A DNA stretch of 64,000 bases from positions 28,520,513 through 28,584,512 of the forward strand of contig CM034547.1 in the NCBI GenBank assembly GCA_020055645.1, in the 5' to 3' direction. The position numbers were made by a program, and so were the translations under genes. Positions within the stretch are counted from its first letter, which is position 1; every line of letters begins with the position of its first letter. Shown piece by piece: positions 42,854-52,723 of the stretch. The stretch comes from Tomocerus qinae. Lineage: Eukaryota > Arthropoda > Collembola > Entomobryomorpha > Tomoceridae. The notes beneath the pieces are model-generated. The model was not told the DNA's origin. It was given only the letters and a program-made list of their open reading frames with translations, and ran no database searches.

Positions 42854-43408
42854 TTAATGGTTATTTAAAACATACAAGCAGGAATTGCATAATAAACCAA
42901 ACGGAATATTTCGAAAACATCGTACACATTTTGAGCCATACATTACAAACGGATCAATTAATTTACGATGAAGAATTGGACACGATGATAATAAATGATA
43001 AGGCGAATCACAACGAAAACAAAGCTTAGATCTGCCTCGTCGGAATATGTTGCTTATCTTCCTAGGTGCCTCTCGCGTTACTTGTCGAGACGATGGAAAC
43101 TTAAAATTCATCAACGACGGAATGTTCTTCGTGATAGGACGTCGTAACACACGTTCAATCGGATGTTTACGAATCATTTTTGGTAGTGGAGACGCATGTT
43201 TAAATGGACTCGGATCGACATGTTTAACCATCTCATCCTTCTGAGTATTTGAATTTACGCCGCCGCCATCCTCTAATAGAGTGCGTTCCATCTCCTCAGT
43301 GATTTCCTCAATGTCCTCGTCAGAGTTGCCTGCGATGACCATTTGCTCATGTTGGGAAATACCATTAGAAATCATATCTGTACATAAAATACAATGATTA
43401 GCTTTCAT
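42854..43408 (-). CDS. Extra zinc-knuckle ORF downstream of pol in the Gypsy element
   Basis: 184 residues starting at an ATG 12 bases after the pol stop, in the position where env lies in errantiviruses. It is not an envelope: no signal peptide or membrane segment is visible. Residues 130-143 form a perfect retroviral-type knuckle, C-x2-C-x4-H-x4-C (CFRCDSPYHLLSSC). Two further Cys pairs follow (C161/C164 and C174/C177), suggesting a zinc ribbon, and one precedes (C6/C9). Between them is an acidic stretch near residues 30-46 and a basic Arg/Lys-rich region (80-127). The reading frame is open upstream through the pol stop and is -1 to pol at a run of six A (43423-43428), so expression by frameshifting is possible. 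Function unknown; a nucleic-acid-binding accessory protein is an inference. Confidence 0.65.
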   Translation of the reverse strand: MKANHCILCTDMISNGISQHEQMVIAGNSDEDIEEITEEMERTLLEDGGGVNSNTQKDEMVKHVDPSPFKHASPLPKMIRKHPIERVLRRPITKNIPSLMNFKFPSSRQVTREAPRKISNIFRRGRSKLCFRCDSPYHLLSSCPILHRKLIDPFVMYGSKCVRCFRNIPFGLLCNSCLYVLNNH

Positions 43409-43419
43409 AACCAATAAAA

Positions 43420-46400
43420 CTATTTTTTCTTTGATTTCGCCGACTTCTTTGATACCGTGGTTTTTCGTGAACGAACAGTACTTTTCGCACGGGAAGAAGT
43501 TTGGGTACTTGGTGAGTGACCATAACGCTTAATAGCTTTTGTAGCTCTACCAGCTCTAGTTCTATAACTCGAATCAGATTCTGCGTCATAGTTAGTTGCA
43601 TCCGGTTGTACACTTTCTGGTACACTGGGCTCTATTGGTTCAGGTTCTACAAAAACATTTGCAACTTCGGGAAGTTGTTCTTGTTCGATTTCAAAAGGAT
43701 TTACTACAGATGAATGTGAACTAGATGTTCCACTATTTGTTGTAGAAATAGGAGTAGAATCAGTAAATATATTTCTGGGAGTTTTAGGGGTTGTTAGTGT
43801 GGAATAGAATGAATCATTAGAAATACTATTTGAATGTTGGGACGAAATTGCATTAACATTACTTGAATGTTGGGAAATACTTGAATTAATATTACTTGAA
43901 TTTTGAGAGTGATTAGAACTAACGGGTGAATTTTGTCTAGTCTTAAAGAAATCAGGGGGAATATACATTGAATTAGTAGAAGTTACTGTAGTTGCATTTG
44001 ATAAAGTCTTATTATTTGGAAAAGGGGTAGGTATAACTGGTATACTTGAAGAAAGAAATGTAACTTCTGTATAAACAGTGACATCAGAAATATGTCCATC
44101 TCCAGTCAACGTTGGGTCAGAGATTATCGCTGGAGGGTCAGAAATTTCGGAAGGTGACGAAAATTTACTGTTCGCATCATGAAAGGCTAGTTCTGGAGGT
44201 ATTTCATCATCAGAATACTCACACTTGTAATCTATTTCAGAATCAGAATTAAATTCATCATAATATGGCTTTAATTTACGAGTATTTTCGATTCTACGGA
44301 ACATTTTAGAATTAGGTCTTAAATCTTCCAGTAAATACGTTATTGGACCAGTCTTTCTTATAACACGGAATGGACCTTTGAAATGTGCAAGCCATTTCGT
44401 TACTTTACCAGGTTCACGCCTGAAATTTACGATTAATACCTGGTCACCGTTGGAATATTCAACCATAGGGTGTTTGGAATCCCATTTTAGTTTCTGTAGA
44501 CTCTGAAAACGATTAGTTCTAAGTCGCGCAAGTTTACGTGCTCTATTTCTCCGAATCTTATGTATACTACTTTCAGAATCACCTGCTTCATATTCAATTA
44601 CCGGTGCCCATATATCACAGGGTAAACGAGGCTCTCTACCATTCATTAAGTAGAATGGACTATAACCATTTATTGAATGACGGGTTACATTACAAGTTCG
44701 TACAGCTTCAGATAAAAGTTTATCCCAATCATTATGATTATTATTAACGTGTTTAGCTATAATACTTTTAATTGTCGCATTCGAGCGCTCTACTACTGCG
44801 TTAGTGGTTGGGTTATATGCTGAAGTGCGTATTAATTTCATGTTCCAATTATTGCAAAACTCTGTAAATTCTTTTGACATAAAATGAGTACCTCTATCCG
44901 ATAGAATTTCTTTTGGACAAGTATGACGATCAATAATACATTGTTTCACGAAAGCAATTGCATGCTTCGATTCGCAATTAGGTACAGGAAAAGCTTCGAT
45001 ATAACGTGTTAAATGATCTATGGCAATAATAATATACTTATTTCGCCTAGAGGGAGTTGTATTGAAGGGTCCCATAAAATCTATTCCAATCCTGTCAAAA
45101 GGTTGATCAGGTGGACAAACGGGTTGCAATGGTCCTGGTTTAGCGGTTGTTCTACGATTAAATAATTGACAAGTTTGACAGCCTAAAATGTATCTACGCG
45201 TGTGTCTATACATTTTTGTCCAGTAGAAACGAGATCTTAACAAACTCCAGGTTTTGAAAAATCCTAGATGAGCAATTGTGTCTACGTGTACTTCATCTAA
45301 TATTTTCTTACGTAACCCTTTTGGAACTACCAATAACCATAATTTATCAGTCTCTTCTAAACCTGCGTGATATAAAATACCATCAATTAAAGAATATACA
45401 TGATATTTAGGAGGTAAGTCATAATTAGGGTCATTCTTTACTCTTTCTAGTGCTTCAAAAATAGGAATTAAAGATGGATCTTCTAACTGCTTTTGGGCCC
45501 AATCGACACCTTGGAGTGATTGCAAATATTCAGCAAAATCTAAAAGATCATTGTCACTTTCTGTACTACATTTTATTGGATTACGGGATAAGAAATCTGC
45601 ATTTCCATGACTTTTACCAGATACATATTTAATTTCGATGAATTGCATGTAAGGTTGTAATCTAAGTGACCATCTAGCTAGTCTACCATGTGGATTTTCC
45701 ATTTTAAGTAGTGAACATAACGAATGATGATCGGTGACTACAGTGAAATGTCTACCTGAAATGTATGGACGAAAAGACTCTATAGCAAATAAAATACCTA
45801 AGCATTCGATCTCAGTTACAGAATACTTCTTTTCATGAGGTTTAAGAGATCTAGAGATGTATGCTACTACTCTCCAATTACCATTTTCATCTTGCTGTTC
45901 AAGTGCTGCTCCCAAACCTAACTCTGATGCGTCGGTGCATACTCTATTTGGTACATTATCACGAGGGTGTGCCATTACAGGAGGGGAAGTTAATGCGTCC
46001 TTGACTTGTTCGAAAGCGTCTTGTTGCTCTCTCTCCCATACAAATGGTACGCCTTTACACGTTAGTTTTACTAGTGGGGCAACAATTTTGGAAAAATTAC
46101 GAATAAATCTACGATAAAATCCAGCAAAATTAACAAATGACATAATACCACGGGCATTAGTAGGAGGTGGAAAATCTCTTACTGCCTTACACTTTTTAGG
46201 GTCTGCATGTACGCCTTCAGAAGAAACAATGAAACCAAGATATTTTAACTGATTATCTGCAAAAGTACACTTAGCAGGTTTAAGTTTAAGTCCAGCACGT
46301 TGTAAAGCTTGGAAAACTGTTTCAAGATGATCTATATGCAAATCAAAATCCTGACTATGAACTATTATATCGTCTAAGTACGCTAATGCTATGGTCCACT

Positions 46401-46854
46401 TAAGGCCGCCTAATACAGCGTCAATTAAACGTTGGAAACTTTGTGCTGCATTACATAATCCAAATGGCATAACAGTAAAATTGTATAAGCCGTTAGGAGT
46501 AACGAAAGCTGTTTTGTCTTGATCTTCTTCACTAACTTTTACTTGATAATATGCATTATCACAATCTATTGATGAAAAGAATTTACAATTAGCAAAACGA
46601 TCTAAAGCGTCATCTATACGTGGTAAAGGGTATGAATCTTTAACAGTTACAGAATTAAGTTTACGATAATCAACGCAAAATCTAAGGGTACCGTCTGATT
46701 TCTCTACTAACACAACGGGTGATGACCAAGGTGAATCAGAGTGAACAATAGCACCTTTTCGTAAAAGTTCATCAACTTGACGAGATATTTCTCTCCGTTC
46801 GTTATAGCCATATCTATACGGTCTTTGTTTAATAGGGAGGGCCCTTGGTGTCAA
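43420..46854 (-). CDS. Gypsy pol: reverse transcriptase, RNase H and integrase
   Basis: Open frame of 1144 codons; no ATG is expected because it should be part of a polyprotein with the protease frame that overlaps it by 26 bases. Reverse transcriptase covers roughly residues 1-260, with motif A Asp in SSIDCDNAYY (D97) and catalytic YLDD at 159-162. RNase H spans about 300-425 with Asp308, Glu near 348 and Asp375. Integrase has the HHCC zinc finger (H523, H529, C559, C562), catalytic Asp592, Asp653 and Glu689, and a GPF/KGPFRVI-type C-terminal module near residue 810. About 250 further residues are acidic and then Ser/Thr/Asn-rich, ending in a basic Lys/Ser tail, longer than usual for this group. 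Confidence 0.93.
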   Translation of the reverse strand: MTPRALPIKQRPYRYGYNERREISRQVDELLRKGAIVHSDSPWSSPVVLVEKSDGTLRFCVDYRKLNSVTVKDSYPLPRIDDALDRFANCKFFSSIDCDNAYYQVKVSEEDQDKTAFVTPNGLYNFTVMPFGLCNAAQSFQRLIDAVLGGLKWTIALAYLDDIIVHSQDFDLHIDHLETVFQALQRAGLKLKPAKCTFADNQLKYLGFIVSSEGVHADPKKCKAVRDFPPPTNARGIMSFVNFAGFYRRFIRNFSKIVAPLVKLTCKGVPFVWEREQQDAFEQVKDALTSPPVMAHPRDNVPNRVCTDASELGLGAALEQQDENGNWRVVAYISRSLKPHEKKYSVTEIECLGILFAIESFRPYISGRHFTVVTDHHSLCSLLKMENPHGRLARWSLRLQPYMQFIEIKYVSGKSHGNADFLSRNPIKCSTESDNDLLDFAEYLQSLQGVDWAQKQLEDPSLIPIFEALERVKNDPNYDLPPKYHVYSLIDGILYHAGLEETDKLWLLVVPKGLRKKILDEVHVDTIAHLGFFKTWSLLRSRFYWTKMYRHTRRYILGCQTCQLFNRRTTAKPGPLQPVCPPDQPFDRIGIDFMGPFNTTPSRRNKYIIIAIDHLTRYIEAFPVPNCESKHAIAFVKQCIIDRHTCPKEILSDRGTHFMSKEFTEFCNNWNMKLIRTSAYNPTTNAVVERSNATIKSIIAKHVNNNHNDWDKLLSEAVRTCNVTRHSINGYSPFYLMNGREPRLPCDIWAPVIEYEAGDSESSIHKIRRNRARKLARLRTNRFQSLQKLKWDSKHPMVEYSNGDQVLIVNFRREPGKVTKWLAHFKGPFRVIRKTGPITYLLEDLRPNSKMFRRIENTRKLKPYYDEFNSDSEIDYKCEYSDDEIPPELAFHDANSKFSSPSEISDPPAIISDPTLTGDGHISDVTVYTEVTFLSSSIPVIPTPFPNNKTLSNATTVTSTNSMYIPPDFFKTRQNSPVSSNHSQNSSNINSSISQHSSNVNAISSQHSNSISNDSFYSTLTTPKTPRNIFTDSTPISTTNSGTSSSHSSVVNPFEIEQEQLPEVANVFVEPEPIEPSVPESVQPDATNYDAESDSSYRTRAGRATKAIKRYGHSPSTQTSSRAKSTVRSRKTTVSKKSAKSKKK

Positions 46855-48310
46855 TACGGTGTTGAACTAGATCACAATGACCTAATTCATTAGAATCACG
46901 GATAAAAATATTGGCATAACGCTCAAGTAAATTATAAACTCGATCTTTTTGTTCAGGGGTTAGATAATTACCAACTGTAATTTCAGATAAAAAGTTAGGG
47001 AATTGTTCTTTCAGCTGTTGGAGTCTACAATCAGAATAAGAAATACAATTATTACATTTACTACAGTTCTCATGTTCAACTGTCTCTGGTTCAGAAATAT
47101 TAGTGGGAACGGAGGACGCTTTAGAAGATTTTACCTCCTGCTCCACATCATCAACATTACAAACTATTTGTGCATCTGTGCATTCTTCATATTCACCTAT
47201 CACAGAATTTGGAAATATTTTCACAGGTCTACAATTTAAATTAGTAATGTACGTAAATGCTTGGCCGTCCTTTACTGTGAGTAAAGTACGTCCGACTGCA
47301 AGTCGCTTAGTAGTCTCAAATTCTTTTCTAGGTAAAATTAAAACTTCAGAATTAATAGAATGTTCGGTTCTAACAGGCACACGTTTAGCTATATTCGGTG
47401 GAATAATCATTGCTTTTATAGAATATACTTTTTGACTTTTTGTTACGCTAGAATCAGGTGTAAATGCAGACGGGTTAGTGGGTATTGAAAATTCTTCGGT
47501 AGGTGGCGAATCATAAGGTTCTACAGTCTCTGGCATTACTGTACTTTCGGTTGGAGGGCTAGTATAATCGAAAAAGAATTTAGAATGATCTTTGGGATAA
47601 AGTTTACGTTCTTTAGATAAATCAACGCCATATGTGAAAATGTTTTTAGTTTTTGTACCATAATTTAATTTCACCCTGTATGCTCGCAACCAATCTTGAC
47701 CTAAGACAATTTCGTTAGATAAATTATCTACTAAGAAGAATCTCCACAAAATTCTATGACCGTCTATTGTGACAAACATTTCTACTTCTTTCGAAATGAA
47801 ATAATCTTTACCATCATCTATTGAAAGCTTAACAGGAAAAGGTGTAATATCCGATACTTTATGAATGCAATAAGTTGGATGATTGCTATTGTTAAGTTTA
47901 GCCACTAAAGTATTGAATGTTTGCGTTTTAATAGCTGAAATAGTCGCACCATTGTCTACTAGTACACCATGCTTTTTACCGTTGATTTTAAGAGGTAATT
48001 CTTTAGAATATCGAGTACTATTTAAATGCCGATACCTAGCAGGATACATACCATATGGTGTATTCGTGAAAACTGTGCATGCTTCTGTCTGACTAGCTGT
48101 TACGTTACAACTCGAAGAAACTTTTTCAGATTTTACTATGACTTTCCGTTTAATATCCTCTAATGTAACCGGACACGGATTGTCTAAAGGTGGAATATCA
48201 TTAGAAACTAAAGAATTCTCTGAGGTTATGCAAGATAATATACGATTTATATTACCGTCTGACTTGCTTGTATTATTACGAATGGAAAAACCAAGAACTG
48301 AATTAACCAT
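46829..48310 (-). CDS. Gypsy protease region of pol
   Basis: 493-codon frame. A retropepsin core is seen as KHGVLVDNGATISAI with the flap-distal motif EIVLGQDWLRAY about 85 residues later. The active site reads DNGA instead of the usual DTGA or DSGA. The C-terminal 60 residues (FPNFLSEITV, ...DLVQHRIDT) are the normal lead-in to reverse transcriptase, but the frame then stops; RT continues in the +1 frame at the GGG/CCC-rich run 46835-46846. The frame is open upstream of the first ATG to about 48433. Confidence 0.85.
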   Translation of the reverse strand: MVNSVLGFSIRNNTSKSDGNINRILSCITSENSLVSNDIPPLDNPCPVTLEDIKRKVIVKSEKVSSSCNVTASQTEACTVFTNTPYGMYPARYRHLNSTRYSKELPLKINGKKHGVLVDNGATISAIKTQTFNTLVAKLNNSNHPTYCIHKVSDITPFPVKLSIDDGKDYFISKEVEMFVTIDGHRILWRFFLVDNLSNEIVLGQDWLRAYRVKLNYGTKTKNIFTYGVDLSKERKLYPKDHSKFFFDYTSPPTESTVMPETVEPYDSPPTEEFSIPTNPSAFTPDSSVTKSQKVYSIKAMIIPPNIAKRVPVRTEHSINSEVLILPRKEFETTKRLAVGRTLLTVKDGQAFTYITNLNCRPVKIFPNSVIGEYEECTDAQIVCNVDDVEQEVKSSKASSVPTNISEPETVEHENCSKCNNCISYSDCRLQQLKEQFPNFLSEITVGNYLTPEQKDRVYNLLERYANIFIRDSNELGHCDLVQHRIDTKGPPY

Positions 48311-48559
48311 ATTACTTAAAGAACGATATTTATAAATTGTAGGACTATAACGAAAACTATTAGGTACTGTAATACTAGCTAATGCTTGCTGCTCTAACTT
48401 TTTTAGGAATACAATAGAAACTATCTTTTACTTTAGTAGTACTATTAGAACGAGAAATAACAGAACGTAAATTTTTCTATTCACAAAAACTATAGACTTT
48501 GCATAAGAAACATTTTTTAGATTTTGCCCGATGGGGTTTGTCAATCTTAAGAAAGGATT

Positions 48560-49751
48560 TTAGTTTCCCGGCGGCTTTTCTGGACGATAACGATTTGGAT
48601 TTTCGTCAACGCAGCCCCTTTCTGAATCGCGTTTTAATTTCCTACAAAATCGTTTTGTGTGACCTTTGACACCACAGTAATAACAAAGGAATTCTCTTCC
48701 TCTCAGTAGGTTGAGGGGGATTAGGAGTTTGATTTTGATTCTGGTCTTGGGAAGTGGTTGGTTTTCCATGGTAAAAATTACGATTACTTGAATTACGAGA
48801 AAATGTACGACCAGAATGTTCTTGTTTAGAATTAGAACTATTTGATACTACAGGTCCAGGAACAAAACTACTTGACCGATTTCTAGAACTATCAGAATTA
48901 TTAGTACTACTGTTATTAGCATACATTTCTGCTATTTTTCGTAGCTTGTCTAGGAATTCATCACATGTTTTAATGTCTTGCCCGACAAAACATTTCTGTA
49001 TTTCGAAAGGAAGAGTCTTGGTCAACTGCTCAATTCTCTTTCTATCGGACATGGATGGATCTATGTGACGTAGTATTTCCATCTTTCTAGCTACATAATT
49101 CTGAGGATCATCACCAATTTTATACTTTAATTGGGAATTTTGTACTTTATAAAAGCTTTTCTGGGAAGTATGATCGAAAAATTTACAGAATCTAGTTTTA
49201 ATACCAACCCAGATACAATCAAAATCACGGTTAGGAGCTTTAATCTGTGTTTGAACTGAAGGTGACTCAGAGGTCCACCAATTACGCGCGTCGCCGTCTA
49301 ATACCCTATCAAAATTACATATAGCCCATTCGGAATCAAATCCATTGAAACGAATGTCTGTTTCAAACTTAGACAAGAATTCTTCGGCATCAGTTTTGCC
49401 GTCATAGTGGCGCAGTTGAGCGATTGCTTGGTGATGCAAATATAGATTAGAGGGAATGGAAAGTACTGGGACAGCATTATTACCAGCATTATTTAAATTA
49501 CCAGTATTAACATCATTACGAGTATTTGAATTATCATTGCCCGTATTTGAATTATTGGTATTATTACGTGAGTTACCACTCCCGGACTGTTGAAGTTCGT
49601 CTAGACGTTGAGTGAGTTGACGAATAATATCTCGTAAGTCGTCTTCTGTCTGCGGCTGATCAGTCGTGTTATCACTAGTCTGTCCTCGACCTCGGCGGGT
49701 TTCGTCTCCATTCTCCTGCTCGTCGCCCAAATAATTGTCTCTGTCATCCAT
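48560..49751 (-). CDS. Gypsy gag (frame broken before the zinc knuckle)
   Basis: The frame from ATG 49751 runs 369 codons to 48642. It begins with an acidic, charged region, has a Gln/Asn/Ser/Thr-rich segment and a capsid-like region (LRHYDGKTDAEEFLSKFE, then GDARNWW), typical of retrotransposon Gag. The CCHC knuckle CYYCGVKGHTKRFC lies in the +1 frame (48560-48769) and is reached only by a one-base shift near the run of five C at 48715-48719. Because capsid and knuckle normally belong to one Gag, this looks like a mutation or an assembly indel rather than a programmed site. Confidence 0.85.
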
Positions 49752-50673
49752 AGTTAATGTTACTCGATAAGCAAACTAAGGTAGAAATGAAAAAGAATTA
49801 GAATAGCCAAAGTAAATGATAAATTATGTACATTGAGTTCAAGCAGACATCGTCAGTAATTACCAGACGAAAAGATATAATATTATGATTACCGATAATT
49901 ATTCAACCAAAGTTAATTAAAGGTAAGGCGACAATGCTGATAGTGCATGTCTACCGTAGATAAATAAGTAATTTTTAGCCAAAAAGAAACTCCAAGTTAC
50001 TGATAATGCTTGCAACAGATTTTATGTCTGACAAAGGAATGTCTTTGAAACAACCTTGAACTGAACTCGCCTGATCTGTGAGTGCGGCCTGAAGGGCCCG
50101 TATCTACCACCAACAATAAAGTTCAATTCAAAATGTTACTGAAAAGAATAATGATTGTATATAGCCAAATTAAAATGTTCGTAATTTTGATCAGCTGTTT
50201 GCTTTGAAACCAAAAAGAATTTATAACCTTTAAGAAATGCGATTACGTAAAATGTAATGAATCCAACCGTTTGAGGACCACCCCAATATCGGCGATTGAA
50301 GTAAGTTTCAATTACTGAGCACAATTTGTACTCTTCGAAATCGCAAGGTAATTCTTTAGGTTGAACTTTAATATAGCAATTAAATCTGAATAATTCGTCT
50401 AGTACAGACAACGGATTAAATGGAAACATGTTTCATTATGATGAATAGTATAATTGGAAATTCAAAAAGTACTAATTAATATTTTTACCACTGAAGAATG
50501 ATTTTACGAGTAGTGTATTAAATAGATTTTTACTTACGATACCGGTGACGAAATTTACCAATACGGGAATATTTCAAATTGAAGATCTTCTGGTACTCTT
50601 TTTGGAAAATGTTACCGATTTCGACGTTCCGGAATTTTGACAAAATCTTGCGGCTCACAAAGTAATACCCCGC
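49752..50673 (-). other. Gypsy 5' leader with a 97-codon ORF
   Basis: Leader between the duplicated LTR piece and gag. It holds one ATG-initiated frame at 50136-50429 whose product has a hydrophobic stretch (TVGFITFYVIAFL) and otherwise matches nothing I know. Long leaders and upstream ORFs occur in Gypsy elements; whether this one is translated is unknown. Confidence 0.4.
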
Positions 50674-51106
50674 ATCTTGATTTATATGTATGTGAGTGTT
50701 GTGAGAGTGTTGTGGGTGATATGAGTTAGTCTAATCTCAATGGTTGGGGATGAGGACCGGAGAAAACTAACTATTTGATCTTACGTGATGAAATGTGAAT
50801 TACGAATATGAATTCAATTATGCAATACGATAATACTCACAAATGAATAATGTAAAAGGAGTAATTGAGGATATTTGTGAGGTGCAAAGATTTAATCAAT
50901 TAAAGGAACTTGAAAGTAAAGAATAAGAATTGAAATAGCCAATTATAATACAAGTTAAACGCAAGCAGAGTTTATTTGGTGAACTCTACTGACTGAAATC
51001 TAGACTCGAACTGATACGCCACAAGTCGTCTCGCACGCTCGCGACTTGGCTTGTCTGGCTGTAGGCGGTACTGGCGGGTGCCGTACCAAACAACCAATGA
51101 GAGTTA
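50674..51106 (-). repeat. Tandem duplication of 433 bp: truncated LTR plus 17 bp of leader
   Basis: 50674-51106 repeats 51107-51539 without visible mismatch. Each unit is 17 bases of leader (ATCTTGATTTATATGTA) plus 416 bases of LTR. The duplication leaves a full 493-bp 5' LTR at 51124-51616 followed by an LTR lacking its first 77 bases on the element strand. Confidence 0.9.
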
Positions 51107-51123
51107 ATCTTGATTTATATGTA

Positions 51124-51616
51124 TGTGAGTGTTGTGAGAGTGTTGTGGGTGATATGAGTTAGTCTAATCTCAATGGTTGGGGATGAGGACCGGAGAAAAC
51201 TAACTATTTGATCTTACGTGATGAAATGTGAATTACGAATATGAATTCAATTATGCAATACGATAATACTCACAAATGAATAATGTAAAAGGAGTAATTG
51301 AGGATATTTGTGAGGTGCAAAGATTTAATCAATTAAAGGAACTTGAAAGTAAAGAATAAGAATTGAAATAGCCAATTATAATACAAGTTAAACGCAAGCA
51401 GAGTTTATTTGGTGAACTCTACTGACTGAAATCTAGACTCGAACTGATACGCCACAAGTCGTCTCGCACGCTCGCGACTTGGCTTGTCTGGCTGTAGGCG
51501 GTACTGGCGGGTGCCGTACCAAACAACCAATGAGAGTTAACCAGATAAACACTTATCATACAGTACATAGGGTAGTTCATGCAGAGATACAACTTATACT
51601 ATACTCAACTCTTACA
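51124..51616 (-). repeat. 5' LTR of the Gypsy element
   Basis: 493 bp, same length and by eye same sequence as 42210-42702, followed directly by the right target duplication CTCT at 51617-51620. Confidence 0.93.
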
Positions 51617-51694
51617 CTCTTCACATACAGATTTTAAAAAAGGTCAACAAGTTTAAATAATTAATATTTTTGAGAAGAAATCCTGAATCTTGCT

Positions 51695-52723
51695 AGTGGT
51701 AGCTGTAGACATCATATTTAAATATTTTAGAAACTATCCAAAGCCTGAAAAGATATACCATCCATAAGATCATATCCAAAATTCCAGCTATGAAAGCAAT
51801 GGAGAAACAGTATGTCAATGTCAATCCAGGTTCATGTTTGCAATTCAATATAGGATAAATATAATCCATGTCGTAGGGATATTTCCCATTTACTAATTCG
51901 TAAATTTCCCTCCAAACGAAGGCAATTGAGTTTGAAATTGAAAGAGTACAAATATTATTGGAATGAATTAGAGATTCATTTACAAGGTATTGACAATTTT
52001 TAGAAACTATTATTTCCTAAAAGACGGTAAATATAAATGCATACCTATAATATATTGTCAGGTAGACGAAATGAGTGACATGGACTGGTATATTTCCAAT
52101 ATTAATACTGACACTATTTCCAGCATGTACCATTAAGTTAGCAGGAAATGCACAATCCGAAAATCCTTTATGTGCAATTGTGTCGTTTCGAGATTCTGCT
52201 GATTCGATAGGATGATAGTGAATACAGTAAATTAAATGATAGGATGACAGTAAATTAAAGTAACAACCCATGGGATAACACATACAGAGGTTGATAAGAT
52301 CCAAATGAGTATCTCCAGGATATTTAGCTGGGTTAGTAAAAGAGTATCCAGTCTAGCAACATCTGCTGCAAAACATACAGTTTTAAAGAATGAACGATAT
52401 GACTGGTCAATTCGAATTTAAAATTGGAAATATAGAACTATGAATTCATACAAACACTGAAATTCTTGTCTCAATGTCTCAAGTTCATTTCCTCACCTTT
52501 CTCTTGTAATCTTTCAGCTAGAAAATGGTACAACACATTTCCAAAAAATAGAGTCCAATATATAGCTTGAGTTACAACGGGGTATATCGAGTAGTACCTG
52601 TAGTACACAGCAACATCTGGTCTACAATGACGTCGGCAATTATTGCAATGATAAAATAATAAGTCATATATTCTGCTCTGTATGCAAGAGTAACTCCGCT
52701 GTTTCCCAATACAATGTCCCACT
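51695..52723 (-). pseudogene. Decayed second copy of rolling stone
   Basis: Reads as exons 2-4 of rolling stone with the introns still in place, so it is a duplicated gene, not a processed copy. The exon-2 copy (about 52487-52723) contains TQAIYWTLFFGNVLYHFLAE but has lost the LTNWS segment and changes frame before it. The exon-3 copy (about 52030-52370) contains VARLDTLLLTQLNI and VHAGNS, with an in-frame stop and a local duplication around TATCATTTAATTTACTGT that breaks the frame. The exon-4 copy keeps DYIYPILNCKHEPGLTLTYC but ends with TAG right after SYH, losing the hydrophilic tail. No exon-1 copy was found. Orientation matches the intact gene at 40135-41476. Confidence 0.8.

Larger units (their letters stand above)
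42210..51616 (-). mobile_element. Complete Gypsy-type (Ty3) LTR retrotransposon, 9.4 kb, young insertion
   Basis: Two 493-bp LTRs (42210-42702 and 51124-51616) bound the element, start TGTAAGAG and end CTCACA on its own strand, and look identical by eye. The flanking duplication is CTCT at 42206-42209 and 51617-51620. On the minus strand the order is 5' LTR, duplicated LTR piece, 900-base leader, gag, protease, reverse transcriptase, RNase H, integrase, an extra zinc-binding ORF, 3' LTR. RT before integrase places it in Ty3/Gypsy. No envelope gene is recognisable. Frames change at homopolymer-like runs in gag and between protease and RT, so this copy as read is not fully open. I could not identify a standard tRNA primer-binding site directly after the 5' LTR. 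Confidence 0.95.

Noticed and set aside
42854..43408. Envelope gene of an errantivirus-like element
   Set aside because: Position fits, but there is no signal peptide, furin site or membrane anchor; the product is a zinc-binding protein.
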